Assembly: GCF_050624435.1 (NCBI RefSeq)
Contig: NC_134547.1
Coordinates: 32,684,419-32,748,418 of the forward strand
Length of the DNA stretch: 64,000 nucleotides
Reading direction: 5' to 3'
Source of the DNA: Tenrec ecaudatus
Taxonomy: Eukaryota; Chordata; Mammalia; Afrosoricida; Tenrecidae
Position 1 is the first letter of the stretch; the number at the start of each line of letters is the position of its first letter. The notes below the pieces were generated by a model, which was not told the origin of the DNA, made no database searches, and was given only the letters and a program-made list of their open reading frames with translations. The translations under genes were made by a program, and so were the position numbers. Positions 34,679 to 44,597 of this stretch are shown in pieces.

Positions 34679-35465
34679 GAACTGAAGCAAAGCTCAACCC
34701 TGGAGTTGAAACGTTGAAGGAGTCTAGGGATGCAGGAAGCGTCAAAAGAAGATGGAAGGAGTACACGGCCACCGTGACAGAAGAACTGCTTGACACTCAT
34801 TTCAAGAGATAGCACATGATCGAGAACTAACGGTATTGAAGTGCAAGCTGCATTGAAAGGTTTAGTGAAAATAAGTTGAGGAAGCACTGGAATCACTCAT
34901 TTCTGCCAAGAAATTTGGGGGCAGCTCCTTGGCCAAACGACTAGAAAAGATCATCCTGTGCTGAATCCAAAGAAAGGTGATTCCATGGAATGTGAAAATT
35001 ATCAATGTTATTATCACATGCAGTAAAATTTTGTTGATGATCATTCAACAATGGTTACAGCAGCACATTAACAGGGAGTGTCCAGAAATTCAACCCAGAT
35101 TCTGAAGAAGACCTGGAACAAGAGATGCCATTGATGACAGCAGATGGATCTTGGCTGAAAGCAGTGAATACCAGCAAGATGTGTACTTGTGTTTATTGAC
35201 TATGCAAAGGCATTTGACTTTAGATCAAAACAAACTATGGGCAGCTTTGAGGAGAATGAAAAATCCCAAACACTTCATTGTGCTCCTGTGGAACCTGTGC
35301 ACACACCACAATTATGCAAAAACAACAAAGGAATACAGTTTTAAATCCAGGAAAAGCATGTGTCAGGACTGTATTCTTTCACACTGATTCAATCCGTACG
35401 CTGAGCAAAAAATCTGAGGCTGGACTACATGAAGAGCAAGGCAGCAGAAATGAGGTAAGACTTAC

Positions 35466-36300
35466 TATGTAAAACCAATATTTTTTATAAGATTTAGTGC
35501 TTGGTTTGGAGGTTGTGGGTCATGATTTCACATAACATCATATTTAATTGTCCTGATAACATCGTTAGCCCTCTGTTCTGACCGAGCTCATTGCATAAGG
35601 TTTGAGGTCTTAAATTAAGCATGCAAATGGACATCCAAGGCTCAGATGGTCTCTAATTTTCATAAGCAAGAGAGGAAGAAGGGGCACCAGGAAGAGGAGG
35701 ATCTAAACCGTGTGGCTAGTTGTCTCCTAAAGTGTTGCCTTTTCCATGAGACCAGAAGAACTAGACGATGCCCAGAAATCATTATTGACGATTTGAATAA
35801 AAGATTCTACAGAAGAATCTGAATTACAGAACCTGATTAAAGGAGGAACACACAGCATGAATTCAAATTCTCATGGATTACTGACATTCTATAGCCAAGA
35901 AGGTTACACGAGCCTCTGATACTGCCCTAAGACAATCTTTTAACCATAACGCAAAAATAAATGGTCTTAAAAGTGATCAATAGTTTAGTTTAACTAGGAA
36001 AAAAATGACACTATACTGTCATAAGAACTATCTATATGGAATGAAATGAACACCAGGAACTTAAAAGATTTTATCGGGGCCTTCAGGATCAGTGAGTTTA
36101 TGTTAATGGAGAACACAGGGCAAGAGCAGAGTGCTGGCACAACTTAAAGGATGTAACTGACATCACTAAATGGTACCCGCCAAAGCTGTCTGTCGAATTT
36201 GAATAATTCTCAACAACAAGCTAAATTTTAAAACCTCAGTGGGTATAGTTAAAACAATGCTTTGATGTTTATGTAAATATCTACATTAAGAAAGATTAAG
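35466..36300 (+). mobile_element. Old afrotherian L1 3' UTR
   Basis: It contains gagaccagaagaactagacg and atgcccagaaatcattattg, then ggaacttaaaagatttta and gtttatgtaaatatctac. This order resembles the elephant L1 tail I remember. Positions 35466-35640 are less certain. Confidence 0.45.
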
Positions 36301-38160
36301 CTCAAATAACTTAGAATCTTAAAGGGGGGGGGGGAGGGAGCTAAGCCCAAAACTGGAAAGAAGAAAAGAATAAGTAAAACAAAACAAAACCCCATAAAGT
36401 AGAAAACACATAAAAATAGAGGGGAAAAAACACAAAGAAACCAAAAGTTGCCACTTTGGAAGCACTAACAAAGTGGCAGATCTTTACCTCGCAGCCTCAT
36501 AAATAAAGAGAAAGTACAAATAAACAAAAAAGAGAGGGGGCACCACCACTGGATTATAAATTAAGTCAATGATAAGAGAATTGTGTGGTCTTTTGCCAAC
36601 CAATTAAACAATTTAGGATGAAATGAATAAATCCCAAGAAACAAATGAACAAAACCCTCTCAAGAAGAACTAGAAAATCGGCATAAACCCAGAACAAAAC
36701 CAGGCAAAAAGTAATCTCACCACACCCACACCACAGACAAGTGCTGTAAGTCTAGATGTCTTCACTGATAGACTCTCACATATAAAAAGGAAATTATATG
36801 GGTCCTTTACAAAGTTATTCAGAGGAGGAGGTAATACCTCACAGCTCATTCTCTGGTTAATATTGTCCTAACACAAAGCAAGAAAGACATCACATGGATT
36901 GGGCACTATAAACCACCGTCCCTCATAAATATTTAATACAATAATCAGCAAAATACTAACAAATAAAAGTCAGCAGCATGTAAAAATGATTATACAAGGG
37001 GTAACCCCCCCAAAACGAATTATGCTGGGTGGGACAGAGCTTTTGTGGTATGCATGCTTCCTGGTAGGCAAGCATCCAGCAACCCTCTGAGTGAGTTAGT
37101 GTATTAAATGGCATCACCTGGGAAGGTTCTCTCTGGTCACAGTGAATATTTTCGTAAAAGCAATTTTGCTTAAACCTTGGGTTTTGTGTTGCTGAGTTAA
37201 GAGAAAAGCATGCAGCTGTGATGTTGTGCTTCCTGCTCAGAAAAAAATGCTGCAAAAACTGTTGTGATGTTGAACACAGCTTTCAAGGACAGCGCTATGG
37301 GAAAAACTCAAGTGTACATGTGGTTTTCTCGTTTCAAAAAAGGTGCAATGTCGATTGATGACAAACCTCATTCTGAACGTCCATCAACTTCTGGAAGAGA
37401 TGAAAATGTTGACTTGTAGTGCATTTGCAGTTCATCCTTCCAGGAAGGACTGTTAACCAAGCTTTCTATTTACAGGTTCTGAAAGGATTGGGTAAGAGTG
37501 TTTATTTATAAAAAGGCCTGATTTGTGGCAGACAAGGGACTGGTTTTGCCACCATGTCAATGCACCTACTCACACAGCCATCTCAGTGCGCCAGGTTTTG
37601 GCAAAAAACAGCATGCCTCTCTTGCCCCAAGCACTTTGCTCACCTGATCTTGCTCTGTGCCACTTCTTTTTGTTTCTGTGAATGAACAACTCAGAAGAGG
37701 TGAAGAAAAAATGATGGTGATGTTGTCAGTCATCCAAACAGGTGACTTTCAGAAATGTTTCCAAGAAAGAATTGCAGATTTGAAAAATATATTCAGTGTA
37801 ATCGAGAGTACTTTGAAAGTGGTTGTTTAATTTAAAAAAATTAAATAAAAAGCTTTGAAAACAATCCGTGTTTTTTTTGGTGGGGGGGCTATCTCCTTGT
37901 ACAATAGTTCAAAGTAGGATTTACCCCAGAGTACAGGTGGGTTTAACATCAGAAAACCAATTAATATAGTACACCAGATTAGTAGAACAAAGAACCCAAA
38001 CCACGTGGTTTTCTCAAAACAGAAAAAGCACATAACAAAATTCAGTACACATTCATGGTGAAATATAGACAAAAACCTCCCAGAAAACAACAAACATTAC
38101 CTCCATAAAATACTGTGAAATTACTATTCTAATCCTGTACAGATTGAAAGACTTCAAACA
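36301..38160 (+). mobile_element. L1 ORF2 remnant hosting a mariner
   Basis: Positions 36301-36992 and 37902-38160 form one L1 ORF2 stretch spanning the start of the reverse transcriptase: gaggaggtaatacctcacag, cagcagcatgtaaaaatgat, then after the mariner caaagtaggatttaccccag and accaattaatatagtacacc. The L1 reads continuously across the mariner once the mariner and one TA are removed. Confidence 0.7.
36995..37899 (+). mobile_element. mariner DNA transposon, internally deleted, copy 2
   Basis: The boundaries are sharp: TA at 36993-36994, then caaggggtaaccccccc; the other end is the inverted ggggggctatctccttg followed by TA at 37900-37901. The 905-bp element encodes, with stops, a transposase N-terminal part (MGKTQVYMWFSRFKKGAMS, about 37290-37346) joined to a C-terminal part with NAPTHTAISV near 37561. 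The host L1 confirms the TA duplication. The missing middle matches copy 1. Confidence 0.85.
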
Positions 38161-38164
38161 AAAT

Positions 38165-39185
38165 TCAAACTCACTGTCATCCAGTCAATTCCAACTCACA
38201 GCAGACCCTGCATGACAGAACTCACCTCTGAGCTTCTAAGATGGCAAATCTTTTTTTTTTAATGTTTTATTAGGGGCTCATACAACTCTTATCACAATCA
38301 TACATACATCAACTGTGTAAAGCACATCTGTACATTCTTTTCCCTCATCATTTTCAAAGCATTTGCTCTCCACTTAAGCCCCTGGCATCAGGTTTTTTTT
38401 TCCCCTCCTTCCCCGCTACCCCCTCCCTCATGAATCCTTAATAATTTACGAATTATTATTTTGTCATATCTTTCCCTGTTCAACGTCTCCCTTCACCCCC
38501 TTTTCTGTTGTCTGTCCCCCAGGGAGGAGGTCACATGTAGATCCTTGTAACCGGTTCCCTCTTTCCAACCCACTCACCCTCTACCCTCCAAATAACGCCC
38601 CTCACACCCCTTGTCCTGAAGGTATCATCCGTCCTGGATTCCCTGTGCCTCCAGCTCTTATCTGCACCAGTGTACAACCTCTGCTCTATCCAGACTTGCA
38701 AGGTAGAATTCGGATCATGGTAGTTGGGGGGCAGGGGAGGAAGCATTTAGGAACTGGAGGAAAGCTGTATTCTTCATCATTGCTACATCACACCCTGACT
38801 GACTCATCTCCTCCCAGAGACCCCTCTGCAAGGGGATCTCCAGTGGCCGACAAATGGGCTTTGGGTCTCCACTCTGCACTTCCCCTCCCCATTCACTATA
38901 GTAAGATTTTTTTGTTCTGATGATACCTTATACCTGATCCCTTCGACACCTCGCAATCGCACAGGCTGGTGTGCTTCTTCCATGTGGGCCTTGCTTCTGA
39001 GCTAAATGGCCACTTGTTTACCTTCAAGCCTCCAAGACCCCAGACACTATACCTTTTGATAGCCGGGTAGCATCAGTTTGACAGGAGTAGAAAGCCTCAT
39101 CGTTCTCCCATGGAGAAGCTGGTGGTTTTGAACTATTGCAGCTCAATTTGTAACCCCCTCTATGCCACAGGGATCCTCAAAAGCA
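38165..39185 (-). mobile_element. AfroSINE copy split by a family A insertion
   Basis: The left part, 38165-38250 (cactgtcatccagtcaattc to gcttctaagatggcaaatc), and the right part, 39077-39185 (gacaggagtagaaagcctca to agctggtggttttgaactat), join into one AfroSINE. The break lies between tgtaaa and gagtt of the SINE sense strand. Confidence 0.75.
38251..39076 (-). mobile_element. Antisense family A insertion in an AfroSINE
   Basis: It starts with a T-run and ttttattaggggctcataca and ends at the 5'-truncation point after ttgatagccgggtagcatca. It is well preserved: ccccagggaggaggtcacat and ggtagaattcggatcatggt agree with the copies at 15762 and 60704. Confidence 0.85.
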
Positions 39186-39271
39186 CTGGAAACCCTACAT
39201 GGGTAGCTGTGGATCAGAATGGACTCAGTGGATGTGTTACTCGTTGCTATGGGCACCTTCTGTTGTATATA

Positions 39272-39450
39272 AGGAGCTCTGGTGGTGCAATGATTAGCTT
39301 GGGGCTGCTGACCACAGGCTGATGGGAGAAAGATGAAGCTCTATGCGGCTTTAGATTTATGGTCTTAAAAGCCCTATGGAGTCGTGATACTCTGTCCTAT
39401 AGAGTGGCTAAGAGTCTGAGTCAACTCAGTGGTATTGGGTCAATATATAG
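39272..39450 (+). mobile_element. AfroSINE copy
   Basis: It has the head ggagctctggtggtgcaatg and ends gtggctaagagtctgagtca. Just before it (about 39187-39235) lies another partial SINE tail (tgtggatcagaatggactca). The B-box part is deleted. Confidence 0.7.
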
Positions 39451-39454
39451 CCAA

Positions 39455-40860
39455 AAAGACATCGTTTAAACTCCACCCCTGCTCTACCAAGTCAAAATGA
39501 ATTCTCTTTGTGAAGCTTAAGAAACAAAACAGGTTTCAAATTAAGATTTTTCTCAAATGTGAGCTTGTTATATATTCGTAGCACATATACAGTCGAACAG
39601 GTCACACAGTTCATGACTACCTGTATCTTCCAGCTCAGAGGGTAGCAATGGAAACATAAACACAACCTTTGAGCGAGGGAAGAGATTCTGCAGCAAGACT
39701 ACATACAACAGTAGTTGTGTGACATGAGCAAGTTGCTTAATAATATTTCATTTCTGACCTTAAAAATTGGAGATTAGTAAAAGTAGTACCTACCTCTCTC
39801 ACCAAGTTGCTATGTAGACTAAATGAGATTACCTATAACAAGTGCATAGAAAATGTTTGGCATGAACTAAGTGCTTAAAATAAATGTAATTTTTATGATT
39901 CATTGTTTACTTAAGGGAACTATAAAAATTTCATATCCTAAACAATGTCCTGCTAAAACAAAATTTAAATAGTTAAAAATATTTTTTAAATGTAAAAAAA
40001 TCCTATTATTGACTAGTGGGTTAAATATGTAAACCATAAATATTTATTGTGGTTGAGGAATTTATTTACCATAAGTACTGGTGTGTAAGCAGAGTTTTTC
40101 AGCAAATTTTTAATGCAGTTTTGAGGTAAAATTAGGTGCCGCGGTTGATATTCGGGTCGGCTAATACTCGAATATATATACAGTAAGTAGGATAGGATTT
40201 ACTGGAAAATCTTTGTCACTCAATTTTAAGAACTTAAGGATAAAGATCAGTCTACCCTTGAAAAGATGCTTTTGTGGAGGAAACAAATTTAATACAATGA
40301 GATCTGAATTTTATAAATTCAGAAATAGTCTAGTAATAAAAAGCTCGTATAAATCACAGGTATGACTGATTTGAAAAAAATCAAAGTAGAACAAATGGAC
40401 ATAATCACTATATAAAACTTAATTTAATAATCCTTAATGATTTGGTAGTCCCTTTAAGACACTATAGTTCTCCCTAAGTAATCATTATCAACAATGAAAT
40501 ATAGATACACAGTCTAAGTAAAAACACATTCTGCTCGAGAAGAGGGCAAGCACACTTCAGAAGAGATTTTACTGGAACTTTCAGAATGGTGAACGAGGCA
40601 GGCACACTACACAAACCTTCTAGACCAAAGAAGCCAGAGACCAACCAATGTAGATGATAATCCAGGAGAGGATAAACAGATTGTATACCACCTAGGAAAA
40701 GAAAGTGAATAAAATTAATGCCTGAATAAAATTAAGGCAGAAATAGTGAACTCTGAGCTTCCTGAAGTGGCGTGGCTCTCTTGAACTTTATGAAGTAGTG
40801 TTTTATCCACATAGTGCCTGGCACTCTGGTGGCTAGAGGAAAAAAAATGGGGTTCTCTGT
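39455..40860. other. AT-rich stretch, mostly unassigned
   Basis: No exon was recognised. Positions 40130-40195 hold an unusual sequence with ggtcggctaatactcgaata that may be the end of an old DNA transposon. Parts of 40200-40700 may be diverged L1. Confidence 0.3.
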
Positions 40861-41164
40861 TATTCATCCTTCTGGGGACCAGAAACATGGCCAGTTCTCA
40901 CTCTTGAGATAGTGGCACTCTCCCTGCATAGCTCCTGAGGTAGGAGCCACACCCTTGTGGATTGCGCACTGGTGCTTGAAAACCCCCAGCAGACCACACA
41001 GTGCTGGATCACTGGTGAATCGCCACCACCCCATCTACAAGGGGTGGGAACTATAACCAAAACCCTGTCCCCAGGTGCCTTCTGTGTCTGAAAGACTACC
41101 TTCGAGGAATGGGACAAGCACTCTGACCTCAGTCAGTATCTGAGAGAGCCCTACTTGTAAGTCA

Positions 41165-41385
41165 GGAGCCCTCCTGCAGCCACACCTAGTAGGCAAAGGC
41201 TACCACCCACTCCTGTACCACCTGATCACTGATAGGAAGCCAAAAACCGTCTAACTGGCCCTCAAATGTACGATATAAACAGCAGTGCATATACATTCTC
41301 TAGTACACCTACCAGCAGACAGGTGGTAAGTGACTAAGGAAGTAGCAACATACCATGAAAGACCCCAGAACACACAGGCCACCAG
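41165..41385 (+). repeat. Direct-repeat unit 1
   Basis: It starts cctcctgcagccacacctag and includes gatataaacagcag and accagcagacaggtggtaag, ending at accatga. By eye it is about 75-80% identical to unit 2. Confidence 0.7.
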
Positions 41386-41854
41386 GAACGCTATCATCTA
41401 GGCCCACTGTACCATCACCACCTACTGCACCATTTACTGTTGAGCTACCAAAAAGGTATAATCCTTAAAGGTAAGCCGCTCCCCACCCAACCCCGGCATT
41501 GTCTATTTCCCCTTCCTTTATAAAATTTGTCTCCGCTTTCCATTTTCTTCTTTCTCCTTCCTCTCATTCCTTTTTAAATGTTTTCTTTGTCATTCCACAT
41601 CTGCCCAGCTTTGTAATGCTATCGTCCTTTTTCTCCACCTTTGTTTCGACGTCCCTTTCCTTTGTTGTTCTTGCTCTTGGAAGGCATCTACTGAGATACA
41701 TAGGTGCAAAAAATTGTTTGTCCTTGCTGTTGTTTACCAGCCTTTCTTTGCAACTACATACTTTATTTTTGTGGTTGATTTTCTCTTGTGCTTTAAAAAA
41801 TCTTATCCCACCCAAGAGACAGCAACTGTATTAACATGGCTCTGTTGCACCTGT

Positions 41855-42070
41855 ACCTCCTGCAGCCACACCTACTAGGCAAAGGACACCATCCACTTCT
41901 GTAATACCTGATCATTGATAGGCAGCCAAAAATATCAGTCCAATTGTCCCTCAACTGTGTTATATAAACAGCAAGCAAAGAAGTAAATACACATTCCTTA
42001 GTATACCTACCGGCTACCAGCAGACAGGTGTTAAGTGGATAACAAATTACCAACATAATACCATGAATTA
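41855..42070 (+). repeat. Direct-repeat unit 2
   Basis: It starts cctcctgcagccacacctac and includes ttatataaacagcaag and accagcagacaggtgttaag, ending at accatga. It lies about 690 bp after unit 1. Confidence 0.7.
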
Positions 42071-43616
42071 AATGTCAACACATCAGCACCATAATGCCTC
42101 ACAGACAAGAGATAAAGTTCACAAGAAGAAACCAGAGTGACCCCTAAAATTGACCAATATACAGATTCAGAAGAAGTTTCTCAGAAATAGAAGGCATTGG
42201 AACTATCAGAGAAAAAAAAAGATTTTAAAAAATCAAAGTAACATTTTAACAAAGACAGAGGAACATCAACAAGGCCACAGGCAAAATAAAGGAAACACAG
42301 GGGGGGGGGGCACTTCAGAATTCAGGATAATAGTGTAATAAAAATCTTTATAAATTTGAAATAATACCCCCCAAAAAACCACCCCCAAATAACAGTAAAC
42401 AGGAATCCAGAAGATTAATACCATTTCAGAAATTGATTGATGCATTGAAAGAACTAAGGAGTGAAAATAAACCAAAAGAAGGCAAATTAGTGAGCTATAA
42501 AACAATTCTTTCAAAACATGCTAGAAGCAGATTGATTCCAGCAAGATTGTGACAGAGTAACACACATCAGAGGGACTGCAAACATCAGCACAGAAGAGCC
42601 ACTGAGAGGGAAACTCTTCTTCCAGGTCACAAGAGCATCAAGAGGAGACTATGATCCACTAGGATTTGAAGAGCTTGTGGGCATTTGGCTTACCACTGCA
42701 AAGGCCAGTCGGGACTTAGTTTTAGCTCCACCACAGTCACGGCCCATGCCAGGCTACCCCGGCCGGACCAAGGGCTTTACTTCAACACTGCCACAGCTGC
42801 TACCACCTTGGGGCAGTGTTTAAACCCCTCCACCCCCACGGTCTAGTGATTGGGGCTCAGCTATTTTTTTCCTTTTTTCTCTCTCATCTTTCCCGCCAGT
42901 CACAGCTGGCTATTTTTTTTCTAGTTTTTTTAATTTGGGGTTTTCCTCTTTCCTTTCATAAGCCGCTGCCAGTCTCCAGGGTGCTCCCCTACACCTAGGG
43001 TTACTCCACCTGAACTCAACATGTCTGTTGAAATTTCCAAAGACCTCAACATGGCTGGTGGTACGTCCTTCTCCCTATCCCCTACCCCCTCCCAGGGGCT
43101 ACTCCCACCCTCTGCAGCGCTTCAAGCCACCTAAGGCGGCGGCTTTGCCCACCCTACACACACTCTTGCAGCCTAGGGAAATTCCACTGGCTTTCATTGA
43201 TACTATACACCGCAATAGGCATTCCCACCTAAGCCCCGTGGCACTCCAAACCACAGCAGGCACCACCACACACCCTCTGAAGGGCTTCAAGCCACCGTGG
43301 GCCACCCACCACAGCTTCCTGTGTCATCATCCAGTGAAATGCCATCCTCACGGCCCGCAACTGCTCAACCAACCAGCATCCCCCAAGGGGGCCACCCAGT
43401 TGGCCCTCCAAATAAAGAATACTGGGTTGGCTAAAGAGAAAGTAAAACCACAGTGGGAAGAGGTAGCCCAACCTACCAGCAAAGTTAGCTACCGGCAGTC
43501 TGCAGAATTCCTCTGAGTCTCCCAAAGAAAGAGTCCGATAATGTTCAACTTTCTGGAAAACAGAGCTGAGCTCCGCTAAAACAACACACAGACAGAAATC
43601 AGCCCCAACAATCTCA

Positions 43617-44290
43617 ATGGAAAAAACAAACAAACAGGAGAAACTAAAGGCAAAGTTGGAAGAAGTCGTGAACCTAATGACATGCATAAAAGAAGCAGAC
43701 ATTTATCTACCACAGAAAGAAATCTTCACAATGCGACTTGGAGTCATACAGGATATAAGGGAAGCAGTAAAGAAAAACGATGAAACAATAGAGGAGATAA
43801 AAGTCATGCACCAAAAGGAAATACAAGAGTTAATGGACAAACACCAATGGGAAATACAAGAGATAAGAGGTGAAGTAACAAAAGCAAATAAAGTTAACAG
43901 ACATCACTGACAGACTAGAAGAAGCAGAGAACCATATCAGAGACCTTAAGGACAACCAGGCAGACTTCAACATATAGGAAGACAGTCAAACAAATTAATC
44001 AAAGAAGCTGAGGAAAACCTAAGAACAATGTCTGAAACCATGAAGAAGAACAAAGTTCGATTAATTGGATTACCAGAACAACATACAGCCAAGAAGTCAA
44101 CTACAAAAATAGCAAGGGAATTCCTGGAAGAGAACATCCCCAACTTAAGAATTAGGCAATAATTCAGGAAGCATAAAGGAACCCTGCTACACTGAATCCC
44201 AGGAGAAACCAAGGCACAGAATAGTTAAACTATAAAACTTTGAGGAAAAGAAGAAAATCATAAGAGCAGCGAGAAAAAAAGGAGGGATTC
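43617..44290 (+). pseudogene. L1 ORF1 remnant
   Basis: The first 97 codons (43617-43910) are open and rich in Glu, Lys and Gln with heptad-like spacing (IEEIKVMHQKEIQELMDK), as in the ORF1p coiled coil that makes trimers. After 43910 the reading continues only in other frames (LTDRLEEAENHIRDL, LIGLPEQ, IAREFLEENIPN). Those match the RRM and C-terminal RNA-binding parts in order. Normal ORF1p is about 340 residues. The start at 43617 follows the C-rich 5' UTR and an in-frame stop is close upstream, but the native start is not certain. Confidence 0.7.
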
Positions 44291-44597
44291 ACCAATAATG
44301 TTACACAGAACATGCTTTCCAGACAAGGAAAATCTCAAAGATGTTAAAAGAAACCCAGCTCTACAAAAATTCTTATCAACCCATGGTGATCAGAATAACA
44401 TACACTGAGCACAAATAGGAGACCACCACATAGAGCAATGGCATCCAGAGGTCAACACATCAAAAACAGGCCGACATATTAGCTCAATGTTGAAAAGGCA
44501 AGAATGAACATCCCTGCATACACACACATAACACAATGATAAGAAGGGAGGTGGGTAAATATCCAACACAAAAGGTACATGATACCAGAGTCCACAG

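Larger units (their letters stand above)
32000..35465 (+). mobile_element. RTE LINE broken by two LTRs and a mariner
   Basis: The left part (about 32000-32931) holds the 5' region and the endonuclease domain. The right part (about 34680-35465) holds the reverse transcriptase, with LRRMKNPKHFIVLLWNLCTH near 35248-35307 and a FIDYAKAFD-like region near 35191. Between them lie an LTR (32932-33199), a mariner (33200-34127) and an opposite LTR (34131-34678). Both RTE parts read in the same direction and in the correct domain order. Confidence 0.75.
40861..42490 (+). mobile_element. Probable L1 5' UTR with repeated units, then ORF1-like start
   Basis: Two related ~215-bp units (41165-41385 and 41855-42070) flank a T-rich segment (41480-41810). 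Positions 42100-42300 turn A-rich like an L1 ORF1 leader. The arrangement suggests an L1 5' UTR with promoter-like units, but an LTR origin cannot be excluded. Confidence 0.4.

Noticed and set aside
43028..43702. Overlapping frames of 162 (plus) and 157 (minus) codons
   Set aside because: Both lie in the C-rich 5' UTR of an L1 and show no domain; composition explains the lack of stops.
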